Assembly (NCBI RefSeq): GCF_009363715.1
Contig: NZ_CP045404.1
Location: 62,001 to 126,000 of the forward strand
DNA from: Roseovarius sp. THAF9
GTDB taxonomy: Bacteria > Pseudomonadota > Alphaproteobacteria > Rhodobacterales > Rhodobacteraceae
Length of the DNA stretch: 64,000 bases
Direction: 5' to 3'
Shown: one piece after another, positions 40,415 to 48,881 of the stretch
Numbering within the stretch: position 1 is the stretch's first letter
Layout: each line of letters begins with the position of its first letter
Position numbers and translations under genes: made by a program
Notes under the pieces: model-generated
Told to the model about the DNA's origin: nothing
Databases searched by the model: none
What the model saw: the letters and a program-made list of their open reading frames with translations, nothing else

Positions 40415-43213
40415 TCAGTGCGCTTGGGCCCAATTGTCGCCTTGTCCCGCGTCGACCACGAGCGGCACGTCAAGATGCAGGGCGGGGCGGGCCGCGTGTT
40501 CCATAACATCGCGGGCTGTGTCGATGACCTTTTCCTCGGCGCCGCCCGAGACCTCGAAAAGAAGTTCGTCGTGGACCTGCAGCAGCAGCTTGCAGGGCAG
40601 GTCGGCAATGGCCTCGGGCATGCGAATCATGGCGCGGCGGATGATGTCGGCGGCGGTGCCCTGGATCGGCGCGTTGATCGCCGCCCGGCGGGCAAAGCCG
40701 GCGCGAGGGCCCTTGGCGCCGATCTCGGGCGTGTGGATCTTGCGGCCAAAGAGGGTCTGGACGAAGCCGTGGTCCTTGGCGAAGGCGACGGTGTCATCCA
40801 TGTAGGTGCGGATGCCCGGGAAGCGTTCGAAATAGCGGTCGATGAAGGCCTGCGCGTCGGCGCGGGGGATACGCAGGTTGCGCGCGAGACCATAGCCCGA
40901 GATGCCGTAGATCACGCCGAAATTGATCGCCTTGGCGCGGCGGCGGATCTCGGGTGTCATGTCGTCCATCGAGACGTCGAACATCTCGGATGCCGTCATG
41001 GCGTGAATGTCCTGACCGTCGCGGAACGCCTCCTTGAGCGCTGGGATATCGGCAATATGGGCGAGGATCCGCAGCTCGATCTGGCTGTAATCCAGCGCGA
41101 CGAGGGTATTGCCATCCTCGGCCACGAAGGCCTCGCGGATGCGGCGGCCTTCCTCGGTGCGGATGGGGATGTTCTGCAGGTTGGGGTCGGTTGAGGCGAG
41201 ACGCCCGGTGCTGGCGCCGGTCTGGACATAGGAGGTGTGGACGCGGCCCGTGTCGGGGTCGATATGGTCCTGCAGGGCATCGGTATAGGTCGATTTCAGC
41301 TTGCTGACCTGTCGCCAGTCCATCACGCGGGCAGGCAGGTCGTGCTCGGTGGCGAGGTCTTCGAGCACGTCGGCAGGTGTGGAATACTTGCCGTTCTTGC
41401 CGCGCTTGCCACCCTCCAGCCCCATTTTGTCGAAAAGGATATCGCCCAGCTGCGCCGGGGAGCCGACGTTGAACTTCTCGCCCGCAAGCTCGTGAATCTC
41501 GGCCTCGAGTCCGGCCATCTTCTGGGCGAAGGCGGCGGACATGCGGGAGAGCGTGTCCTTGTCGACCTTGATGCCGTTACGCTCCATCTGCGCCAGCACG
41601 GGCACCAGCGGGCGTTCGAGCGTCTCGTAGACGGTGGTGACCTTCGCACGGTGCAGCTGCGGCTTGAACGTGTGCCAGAGGCGCAGGGTGATGTCGGCGT
41701 CCTCGGCGGCGTATTTCACCGCCTCGTCGATGGGCACGCGGTCGAAGGTGATGGCGGATTTGCCTGTGCCCAGCAGGTCCTTGATGGGGATTGGCGTGTG
41801 CGACAGGTAGCGTTCGGCGAGCGTGTCCATGCCGTGGCCGTGCATCCCGGAGTAGAGCGCGTAGGACATCAGCATCGTGTCGTCGATCGGCGCCATGGCG
41901 ATGTCGTAATTGGCCATGATCTTGGTGTCGTATTTCATGTTCTGCCCGATCTTGAGGATCGACGGATCCTCGAGCATGGGTTTCAGGGCATCGAGCGCCT
42001 CCTGCATCGGGATTTGGCCGTCGAGCAGGGCGTCGGAGCCGAAGAGGTCGTCCGCGTTGCCGTCCTTGTGGCCGAGCGGGATGTAGCACGCCTCGCCCGG
42101 GTCGATAGAGAGGCAGATGCCCACAAGGTCGGCCTGCATCTCGTTGAGTGAGGTTGTTTCGGTATCGACGGCGACGTAGCCGCGGGCGGTTATGCGGTCG
42201 ATCCAGCTTTGCAGCGCGTCCATGTCCGAGACGCGCTCGTATTTCGCGGGGTCGATGGCGGGCCAGTCGGGGGCGCTGGCCTCGCTCGCCTCCGGCGCTG
42301 TGGGCTCGGGGATCGCAGGCGCCTCGACATCCAGCGCGTCGGCGATGCGCTTGGTGAGGGTGCGGAACTCCATCTCGGTCAGGAAGGCCAGCAGGGTGTC
42401 GGGATCGGGGTCGCGCACCTCGAGGTCGTCGAGGGTGAAATCGAGAGGCGTCTCGCAGTCGAGTTGCACAAGCTTTTTCGACAGCTCGATCTGTTCGCGT
42501 TTCTCGATCAAGGTCTCGCGGCGCTTGGGTTGCTTGATCTCCTCGGCGCGGTCGAGAAGTTCTTCGAGGCTGCCGTATTCGTTGATCAGGAGCGCGGCGG
42601 TCTTGATGCCGATGCCGGGGGCACCGGGGACGTTGTCGACGCTGTCGCCCGCGAGGGCCTGCACGTCCACGACGCGCTCGGGGCCGACGCCGAATTTCTC
42701 CTCGACGCCTTCGCGGTCGATGCGGCGGTTCTTCATGGCGTCCAGCATTTCGACGCCACCGCCCACCAGCTGCATCAGGTCCTTGTCCGAGCTGATTATG
42801 GTGACGCGCCCGCCCGCGTCGCGGGCTTGGACGGCGAGAGTGGCGATCATGTCGTCGGCCTCGTACCCTTCCATCTCCTTGCAGGCGATGTTGAACGCCT
42901 CGGTCGCGCGGCGGGTCAGCGGGATCTGCGGGCGCAGGTCCTCGGGCATCTCGTCTCGGTTGGCCTTGTATTCGGGATACATGTCGTTGCGGAAGGTGTG
43001 GCTGCCCTTGTCGAAGATCACGGCGACATGGGTGGGGGCGTCGGCGCCGGTGCTATCCTCGACATATTTTTGCAGCATGTTGCAAAAGCCCGAGACGGCG
43101 CCGATGGGCAGACCATCGGATTTGCGGGTCAGCGGGGGCAGCGCGTGGTAGGCACGAAAGATAAAGGCCGACCCGTCGATCAGGTGCAGGTGATGTCCCT
43201 TGCCGAATGCCAT
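40415..43213 (-). CDS. polA: DNA polymerase I
   Basis: A 932-residue, three-domain polymerase. There is a 5' nuclease domain (HLHLIDGSAFIFRAYHALPP, EGYEADDMIATLA, SSDKDLMQLV, GIGIKTAALLINEYGS). A 3'-5' exonuclease domain retains the catalytic pattern (VAVDTETTSLNEMQADLVG). The polymerase domain has TGRLASTDPNLQNIP, LVALDYSQIELRILAH, RRRAKAINFGVIYG and LLLQVHDELLFEV. It fills gaps in repair and removes Okazaki primers. I chose the ATG at 43213 (MAFGKGHHLHL), preceded by AAGGAAAGG; the frame stays open about 390 bases upstream without conserved content. Confidence 0.96.
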   Translation of the reverse strand: MAFGKGHHLHLIDGSAFIFRAYHALPPLTRKSDGLPIGAVSGFCNMLQKYVEDSTGADAPTHVAVIFDKGSHTFRNDMYPEYKANRDEMPEDLRPQIPLTRRATEAFNIACKEMEGYEADDMIATLAVQARDAGGRVTIISSDKDLMQLVGGGVEMLDAMKNRRIDREGVEEKFGVGPERVVDVQALAGDSVDNVPGAPGIGIKTAALLINEYGSLEELLDRAEEIKQPKRRETLIEKREQIELSKKLVQLDCETPLDFTLDDLEVRDPDPDTLLAFLTEMEFRTLTKRIADALDVEAPAIPEPTAPEASEASAPDWPAIDPAKYERVSDMDALQSWIDRITARGYVAVDTETTSLNEMQADLVGICLSIDPGEACYIPLGHKDGNADDLFGSDALLDGQIPMQEALDALKPMLEDPSILKIGQNMKYDTKIMANYDIAMAPIDDTMLMSYALYSGMHGHGMDTLAERYLSHTPIPIKDLLGTGKSAITFDRVPIDEAVKYAAEDADITLRLWHTFKPQLHRAKVTTVYETLERPLVPVLAQMERNGIKVDKDTLSRMSAAFAQKMAGLEAEIHELAGEKFNVGSPAQLGDILFDKMGLEGGKRGKNGKYSTPADVLEDLATEHDLPARVMDWRQVSKLKSTYTDALQDHIDPDTGRVHTSYVQTGASTGRLASTDPNLQNIPIRTEEGRRIREAFVAEDGNTLVALDYSQIELRILAHIADIPALKEAFRDGQDIHAMTASEMFDVSMDDMTPEIRRRAKAINFGVIYGISGYGLARNLRIPRADAQAFIDRYFERFPGIRTYMDDTVAFAKDHGFVQTLFGRKIHTPEIGAKGPRAGFARRAAINAPIQGTAADIIRRAMIRMPEAIADLPCKLLLQVHDELLFEVSGGAEEKVIDTARDVMEHAARPALHLDVPLVVDAGQGDNWAQAH

Positions 43214-43660
43214 GTGCCGCGCCTTTCCTTGCTGTCGCGTTACGTATCTCATGCCCGTCATGGCAGTTCCAGCCTGACTTTTCATGGCAGGATGTGCGCG
43301 CGGCAGAGCGAGTCGGGCATGGTAAATGCTCTCGTGCCTCAGCAGCCTGGCGTCCGTCGAAAAGCAAAGGCGGGGCGGGTGTATTGCGAGGGGTGGATCA
43401 GTTTTGTGACGTAAGGAAACTTTTCGATTTAACAGTGCCTTGGGGGATTTTGCCCTGATTGGAGACACTGATTTTCTGCCGTGGGACTGGACGGATCGGC
43501 GCGGGTCGGGCACAATGAGAGTTGTAGGAAGGCTGATTTTTTTAAGCGATTTCATGATGTGACGACTGCATTTCGGTCGGCCTTTCTGCACGAAACTTGA
43601 CACCTGCGGCGCCGGTCGAGCGCGCCTTGGCCGAACCGCCGCTTCAAGCGGAGAAGGAAA
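43214..43660. other. 447-bp divergent intergenic region between polA and a small gene
   Basis: The region holds the polA ribosome-binding site and presumably divergent promoters. CTTGACA at 43596-43602, which contains TTGACA, could be a -35 box for the small gene at 43661, but I find no convincing -10. A run of seven T at about 43536-43542 lacks a strong preceding stem. I see no gene, although a small RNA cannot be excluded. Confidence 0.4.
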
Positions 43661-43789
43661 ATGGCCAAGACAAACACCAAACCCCCCGATGCGACACGTG
43701 ACAAGCCCGGTGAGCCCGTCAAGCGCGGGGACACCGAAAAACCGATCGTCGTTTCAAGACAGGTCTTCAACGATTTCGCGATGATCTGA
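43661..43789 (+). CDS. Small basic protein of unknown function (42 residues)
   Basis: A 42-residue, highly charged, proline-rich protein beginning MAKTNTKPPDATRD and ending VVSRQVFNDFAMI. A strong Shine-Dalgarno (GGAGAAGGA) sits directly upstream of the ATG. No membrane segment or signal peptide is present. The hydrophobic C-terminal end after a disordered, polar body resembles small adaptor-like or degron-bearing peptides, but no family is recognised. The good start region and coding-like composition support it as a real gene. Confidence 0.65.
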   Translation: MAKTNTKPPDATRDKPGEPVKRGDTEKPIVVSRQVFNDFAMI

Positions 43790-43981
43790 CGCACAGAGCC
43801 GATTTAGACACACATTTCAGAACCGGCCAGGTCGTTACCGCGCCATATGCGACGGGCGACATTTCAAGGGCCAGAGGTCAGCCGCCTAATTACACTTTTC
43901 GGGCAGGCTGGCGATGTTCAGAAACCGACCCCCGATGCGACTTGCACAGGCATGGCGCCGGAAGGGAAGGGCTGCGGGTTG

Positions 43982-44689
43982 CTATCCGGGGTGGAAGCGG
44001 CGGTGCGAGAGCGTCACGGCATAGGGTGTCGGGGTCCATGCGCCGAAAGGGATGCCTGCGCTGCGCAGCGTGCGCGAGATCCAGGTATTGCACGTGCGGA
44101 AAATGTGGAAGCGGCCCGTCGCCTCGAAAAATATATCAGTGTCGGTGAAACCGAGGGCGGAGAGCGGGGTGGCGTCGTCGTCGGCGTTCGGTGCCAGTTG
44201 TTGCAGGATCGCGGTCATGAGACCGGAATATTGAGCGGGTGTGAGCATCAGTCGTGGGCTGTCGTATCCGCGGGGGAGCGGGCCGATCACGTCGGCGCGC
44301 AGGACTGCATCGTCGCCGGTCATGGCACGCCAGAGGGTGGCGGCGGGCACATCGGAATAAGAACCTTCGTGGGTGTAGAACGCGCGGCTGCCCCAGCCGA
44401 TCACCAGCCACTCGGCCTTTGGGTCCGAAAGGAGTAGACCTGCCTTTTCCAGATGAAAGAAGCGCGCCTGTGTGCGGGGTGTCAGTGGCAGGAGAAGATC
44501 GTAGTGGATCGGGCCCGCGACCATACGGATTTCGATTGGTGGGCCGCCGTCGGCGGACGGGTTTGGAGAGAGCGGGCCGGGGACAAGAGCGCCCGCAACT
44601 GCGGACACCAGGTAGAGGCAGATCAGCGCAAGGATGGCCAGCAAGCCGAGGACCAGGCGCCTGGCGGTGGCCCGCAGTGTGTGCCTCAG
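43982..44689 (-). CDS. DUF2459 (TIGR02117 family) protein
   Basis: A protein of about 235 residues with one N-terminal membrane helix ([20 protein letters not shown]) and a periplasmic domain with the DUF2459 pattern: [45 protein letters not shown] and [17 protein letters not shown]. The family role is unknown; the CN-W and conserved histidine hint at a hydrolase. The start is uncertain. Homology seems to begin at a CTG (44687-44689) that overlaps the stop of the upstream zinc-finger gene as CTGA. The nearest ATGs (44740, 44776) would overlap that gene by 50-90 bp. Confidence 0.75.
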   Translation of the reverse strand: MRHTLRATARRLVLGLLAILALICLYLVSAVAGALVPGPLSPNPSADGGPPIEIRMVAGPIHYDLLLPLTPRTQARFFHLEKAGLLLSDPKAEWLVIGWGSRAFYTHEGSYSDVPAATLWRAMTGDDAVLRADVIGPLPRGYDSPRLMLTPAQYSGLMTAILQQLAPNADDDATPLSALGFTDTDIFFEATGRFHIFRTCNTWISRTLRSAGIPFGAWTPTPYAVTLSHRRFHPG

Positions 44690-44865
44690 ACCTTGCCCTC
44701 GAAATCGCGGTGCACCAGCTTGGCGTCGCAATAGGGGCATTCGACGAAGCCGATGTCTTGCGGGATGGTCAGCCATACGCGCGGATGGCCCAGCGCCGCT
44801 TCGCCGCCATCACAGGCCACGCGGTAGCTGTCGACGATCCGGGTCTCGGGGGCTTCGGTCACCAT
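44686..44865 (-). CDS. Zinc-finger domain protein, NDUFS6-like
   Basis: A 59-residue protein with the compact zinc-binding pattern C-x7/8-H-x-R(V/I)xL...[24 protein letters not shown] and [12 protein letters not shown]. This matches the bacterial homologue of the complex I accessory subunit NDUFS6, often annotated only as a zinc-finger protein. AAAGGAA precedes the ATG at 44865. It is coupled to the DUF2459 gene and divergent from the ABC ATPase at 44940. A role with NADH dehydrogenase is known for the mitochondrial family and inferred here. Confidence 0.85.
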   Translation of the reverse strand: MVTEAPETRIVDSYRVACDGGEAALGHPRVWLTIPQDIGFVECPYCDAKLVHRDFEGKV

Positions 44866-44939
44866 TGACGGCGTTCCTTTTGGCTGCAAGTAGGTCGGGG
44901 CAGACTATATCCGACAGACACCCGGGGACAAGAGCCGCC

Positions 44940-45869
44940 ATGCCGACAAATGCAATCGAAGTGAGAGGCCTGGAAAAGGTCTATGGCGGCGGCAAGCACG
45001 GCATGTCCAAGCCGGCGCTGACAGGGGTGGACCTCGATGTGCCAAAGGGCTCTGTCTTTGGCCTTTTGGGGCCCAATGGCGCGGGCAAGTCGACGCTGAT
45101 CAACATCCTGGCCGGGCTGGTGACCAAGACCAAGGGACAGGTCAAGATCTGGGGGTTCGACCAGGATGTGAACCCGCGGCAAAGCCGGGCGTCGATCGGG
45201 GTCATGCCGCAGGAATTGAACCTGGATCCGTTCTTTGCGCCGCGCGCGGCGCTGGAGGTTCAGGCGGGGCTTTACGGTGTGCCCAAAAAGGACAGGCGCA
45301 GCGACGAGATATTGGAACTGGTTGGGCTGAGCGACAAGGCCGAGGCCTATGCGCGGACGCTGTCGGGCGGCATGCGTCGGCGGCTGCTCTTGGCCAAGGC
45401 GTTGGTGCATCATCCGCATATCCTGGTGCTGGACGAGCCGACGGCGGGCGTGGATATCGAGCTGCGCCAGACATTGTGGCAGAACGTGCGCAAGCTGAAC
45501 GAGCAGGGGATGACGATCATCTTGACGACGCATTACCTGGAGGAAGCCGAGGAGATGTGCGACGAGATCGCGATCATCAACGAAGGGTCGGTCGTGGCGC
45601 GGGACACTACGGCGCATCTGCTGGGGCAGATGGATCGGCGCACGATGGTGATCGAGCCCGAGGCCGACCCGGTGGCCCTGCCCGAGGGCGAGGGGATGAC
45701 GGTGGAGACACGGCCCGGCGGGCAGGTGGCGATCAGCTATCGCTCGACCAGGATGTCTGCGGAAGCGGTGCTGGAAGCGGTGCGGGCCTCGGGGATGCGC
45801 ATCCGGGACGTGCGGACCGAACAAGCAGACCTGGAAGAGGTGTTCCTGGAGCTGACCCGTTCGCGCTGA
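44940..45869 (+). CDS. ABC transporter ATP-binding protein (ABC-2 export type)
   Basis: A 309-residue ATPase with Walker A GPNGAGKSTL, the Q-loop VMPQELNLDP, the signature LSGGMRRRLLLAKAL, Walker B ILVLDEPTAGVDI and H-loop TTHYLEEAEEM. The C-terminal extension of about 80 residues ends DLEEVFLELTRSR, typical of YadG/DRA-type ATPases that pair with ABC-2 permeases. No permease gene is adjacent: the next gene is on the opposite strand. The substrate is unknown. The orphan arrangement implies that the permease is encoded elsewhere. Confidence 0.9.
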   Translation: MPTNAIEVRGLEKVYGGGKHGMSKPALTGVDLDVPKGSVFGLLGPNGAGKSTLINILAGLVTKTKGQVKIWGFDQDVNPRQSRASIGVMPQELNLDPFFAPRAALEVQAGLYGVPKKDRRSDEILELVGLSDKAEAYARTLSGGMRRRLLLAKALVHHPHILVLDEPTAGVDIELRQTLWQNVRKLNEQGMTIILTTHYLEEAEEMCDEIAIINEGSVVARDTTAHLLGQMDRRTMVIEPEADPVALPEGEGMTVETRPGGQVAISYRSTRMSAEAVLEAVRASGMRIRDVRTEQADLEEVFLELTRSR

Positions 45870-45875
45870 GGGCTC

Positions 45876-46706
45876 TTACTTGTCCTTCAGCGTGTCCTCG
45901 ATGGATTTCAGCCGTTGCAGCACCTCGTCGCGGTAGGTGTCGGTGCGTTCCTCGGCCTCGAGGTTATGGGCGTCCTGCATCGAGTTCACGATAAGGCCCA
46001 CGACGAGGTTCACCACGGCGAAGGTGGTCACCAGGATGAACGGCACGAAGAAGGCCCAGGCGAAGGGGTAGACTTCCATCACCGGGCGGACGATGCCCAT
46101 GGACCACGATTCCAGCGTCATGATCTGGAAAAGGGAATAGCCGGAGCGTCCGATGGTGCCGAACCATTGGTCGAACAGTACGGCCTGTTCGGGGGTGCAG
46201 GCGGGGCATCCGCCACCGAAGAGCTTTGTCGCCATGACCGAGCCGATGTAGAAGATGATGCCCATCAGCAAAAAGACCGAGCCCATGCCGGGCAGGGCGT
46301 TCATCAACCCTTCGACCACGCGGCGCAAGGACGGCGTGACCGACAGAACCCGCAACAGACGCAGGATGCGCAGGGCGCGTAGCACCGACAGGCCCTGGGT
46401 GGAGGGGATGAGCGAGATGCCGACGATCACGAAGTCGAAGACGTTCCAGCCGTTGCGGAAGAACGCCGTGCCGCGGGCGAAGAGCTTCAGCGCGATTTCG
46501 ACCACGAAGATCGCTAGACAGATCTTGTCGAGCAAGACGATCAGTGGACCCGCCGCCGCCATCGCTGTTTGAGATGTCTCCAAGCCAAGCACCACGGCGT
46601 TGAAGAGAATCACCGCGAGGATGAAATTCTGAAAGCTCGTCCGGCTGACGAGCGCCTCGACGCGGGCGCGCAGGCTTTTGGGGCTGGCTTGGGTTGTCTG
46701 GCTCAT
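45876..46706 (-). CDS. Voltage-gated sodium channel, NaChBac/NavBac type
   Basis: A 276-residue six-helix ion channel. The voltage sensor S4 is visible as LRALRILRLLRVLSVTPSLRR, with arginines every third position. The pore loop contains the selectivity filter TLESWSMG, identical to that of NavSp and close relatives from roseobacters, and the preceding FQIM. The C-terminal coiled coil (LEAEERTDTYRDEVLQRL) would hold the tetramer together. The protein conducts sodium after depolarisation and has been linked to motility or pH response in other bacteria. I chose the ATG at 46706 (MSQTTQASPKSLRA). Confidence 0.92.
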   Translation of the reverse strand: MSQTTQASPKSLRARVEALVSRTSFQNFILAVILFNAVVLGLETSQTAMAAAGPLIVLLDKICLAIFVVEIALKLFARGTAFFRNGWNVFDFVIVGISLIPSTQGLSVLRALRILRLLRVLSVTPSLRRVVEGLMNALPGMGSVFLLMGIIFYIGSVMATKLFGGGCPACTPEQAVLFDQWFGTIGRSGYSLFQIMTLESWSMGIVRPVMEVYPFAWAFFVPFILVTTFAVVNLVVGLIVNSMQDAHNLEAEERTDTYRDEVLQRLKSIEDTLKDK

Positions 46707-46755
46707 GGCGCTGGATATGGGGCAGGGCGCGCAGGGGCGCAAGGCACGGTTTGGA

Positions 46756-47142
46756 TCAGCTGTCGGCCTTGGCCAGCATCCGCCCGAGGCCGCGCCCGCC
46801 GAGGATGTGAAGGTGGTAATGCGGCACTTCCTGCACGCCGGCCTCGCCCGCGTTGGAGATGGTGCGATAGCCCGGATTGCCATCGCCCGGCGAGACGCTG
46901 GTCATGGCACAGACCTGTGCGGTGACGCGCATGAAGTCGACCAGCTCGGCCTCGGACGCCTCGGCGGCGAAGTGATCGTGGCAGACATACGGCCCCTTGG
47001 GGATCACCAGGACATGCACCGGCGCCTGGGGTTCTATGTCATTGAAGGCGAGCGTGTGCTCGGTTTCCAGCACGGTGTCATTGGGGATCTCGCCGCGCAG
47101 GATCTTGGCGAAGATATTCTGATCGTCATAGGAAAACGACAT
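46756..47142 (-). CDS. HIT-family (HINT) nucleotide-binding protein
   Basis: A 128-residue histidine-triad protein: MSFSYDDQNIFAKILRGEIP at the start, then the catalytic HIT motif HYHLHILGGRGLG. Such proteins hydrolyse AMP-lysine or purine phosphoramidates; the general housekeeping role is not fully clear. It lies 11 bp downstream of the glycosyltransferase gene in the same direction and is likely co-transcribed with it. Confidence 0.94.
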   Translation of the reverse strand: MSFSYDDQNIFAKILRGEIPNDTVLETEHTLAFNDIEPQAPVHVLVIPKGPYVCHDHFAAEASEAELVDFMRVTAQVCAMTSVSPGDGNPGYRTISNAGEAGVQEVPHYHLHILGGRGLGRMLAKADS

Positions 47143-47153
47143 GATGTGCGGCC

Positions 47154-48731
47154 TCAGTCGGCATAAAGGTGATCGGTTTGCGCAACCTCTAGCGCCTTGT
47201 CGGGCGCGATATCAAGGAATTGGGCGATGAGGCCCGCGTTTTCCTCGGGGTCGTTGGATTGCTTCATGATGCTGTGGTTTTCGAACTCGGCGTCGCGGAT
47301 GCGATCGGATTCGAAGTTGATGTCGCCGCGGATCGTGGGCAGCAGACGTTCCAGCGTTTCCTTGGGCGTCTGGGTGCCGGCCAGCCCGACGCGGCGAGCA
47401 TGGCCCACAAGGTAGGCGTCGGAGAACTCGCACTGGATTTCCAGAAGTTTGGTGGTGGAGCGGTCGTTGCAGAAATCCTCGAGCAGGTCGATATTGCCGG
47501 GATCCATGCAGACGATCAGGCGGTCGGTCTCGAAATAGTCGAACAGCATCCGCATGAGCGCCCGGCGGTGGCGGGTGCGCTTGCCCAGCGTGGCCTGGAT
47601 GCCTCCGAGGTCGGGCAGGTGTGTGTTTTCCTCGTTGAACAGGTATTCGATGGCCGGCACGTTGGTGACCTGGCGGATCTTGTCGATCATGCGCTTGGCG
47701 ACGTGCCATTTCTTGCAGATGATGATCATCAACTCGCGTTCGCGGCCAAGTGTGCTTTCGGTTTCCCAGAAGCGCAGGGCAAAGCGGCGGCCGATGCGGC
47801 CGCGCCCGGTGAGGAACTTGAACAGGCTGCGCCCCTCGTCGGAGATGTTGAAGCGAGCGTCCTCGTCGGCGTAGAGCGCGCCGAGGCGTGTCTTGAGCTC
47901 GGTCGCCTCCGCGCTGATCTTGCGCGCAAAGAGCGCGTCCTGGCTGAGCAGCAGGTCGTAGTGATCGTTGTAGAACGTGACTGGCATCCCGTAATCGGTG
48001 AACATCAGGAAGGTCAGGGTCTGGGTCCGGATCTCGTTTTCCGGCACGAGATGGCGCACGAGGGTCTGAAAGAAGGTTTCGTCGGGAATCCAGGTGGTAC
48101 GGAAGAAACGCATCACGTCGCGGCGCTTGCGGGTGAAATCGAGAATCCACTCGATGGTGCGGCGGCGCAGGCACCACCACTGGCTGCCGATCTGGATTTG
48201 CAGGTCGGCCGGGATGTCGCGGGTCAGGCGCAGCTTTTTCTGGATGTTGAACGAGGCGTAGAACAGCCGCTTATGGTTCCGTTCGTTGAAGAAATGGCGG
48301 TAGATCAGCCGCTCTTCCTTCATGCCGGTCTTGATCCAGTCGGATGCAAAATAGTCGAAGCTTTCAATGTAATCGACATCGTTGGCATCAAGGAAATCGT
48401 GGGCATAGCGGGCCGATTTGATGGCCGCACAATCGCCCGAAAGCATGTAGAAATGCGTGGCGCGGGGGAACGCGTCGACCGCGGCCTCGATGGCGTGGAG
48501 CGTGGCCTGTACCAGCGACCACTCTCCCCAGCCGCACTTGATGCGCTTGCGGGCGAACGTGACATTTGGATTGTCGGCCAATGCCTCGCGGATCTTGCGG
48601 TAATGTTCGGGCTTGGCGCGGGCGTCGAAGTGGATCGACATGTAGTCGCCTGCCGCGGTCAGCATGTTCGCCTGTCCGATGATTGCATCGGGGTCCTTGT
48701 GGCACAGCAGAATGAAGGCGATCCTGGCCAT
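47154..48731 (-). CDS. GT14 (core-2/I-branching) glycosyltransferase with DUF5928
   Basis: A 525-residue protein. The N-terminal 260 residues match core-2/I-branching beta-1,6-N-acetylglucosaminyltransferases (IAFILLCHKDPDAI, HFDARAKPEHYRKI, RIKCGWGEWSLVQATLHAI, FYMLSGDCAAIKSA, SQWWCLRRRTIEWIL). The second half corresponds to the DUF5928 extension known in roseobacters. It probably adds a sugar branch to a surface polysaccharide. It is divergent from a sulfotransferase gene with a shared 150-bp promoter region, suggesting that the two act on the same glycan. The acceptor is unknown. Confidence 0.87.
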   Translation of the reverse strand: MARIAFILLCHKDPDAIIGQANMLTAAGDYMSIHFDARAKPEHYRKIREALADNPNVTFARKRIKCGWGEWSLVQATLHAIEAAVDAFPRATHFYMLSGDCAAIKSARYAHDFLDANDVDYIESFDYFASDWIKTGMKEERLIYRHFFNERNHKRLFYASFNIQKKLRLTRDIPADLQIQIGSQWWCLRRRTIEWILDFTRKRRDVMRFFRTTWIPDETFFQTLVRHLVPENEIRTQTLTFLMFTDYGMPVTFYNDHYDLLLSQDALFARKISAEATELKTRLGALYADEDARFNISDEGRSLFKFLTGRGRIGRRFALRFWETESTLGRERELMIIICKKWHVAKRMIDKIRQVTNVPAIEYLFNEENTHLPDLGGIQATLGKRTRHRRALMRMLFDYFETDRLIVCMDPGNIDLLEDFCNDRSTTKLLEIQCEFSDAYLVGHARRVGLAGTQTPKETLERLLPTIRGDINFESDRIRDAEFENHSIMKQSNDPEENAGLIAQFLDIAPDKALEVAQTDHLYAD

Positions 48732-48881
48732 GGGCGAAACAATTGACCTGCTCTTTTGTCGATTGTCTATAGTGATAGAGATGAACAGCCGTTGAATAAA
48801 CAGGCTTTCGTTGGTTTTTTTAACGGGTTAAATACGAATTGACCCGAGAAGAACCAGGGCAACGGGGTTGGAGGCAGGCAA

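Noticed and set aside
41237..43414. Long plus-strand frames opposite polA
   Set aside because: Shadows of the polA reading frame. Polymerase I motifs are complete on the minus strand.
43214..43660. Spot 42-like small RNA next to polA
   Set aside because: The T run at 43536-43542 has no strong stem before it, and the known neighbour relation (spf downstream of polA) is enterobacterial and on the other side of the gene.
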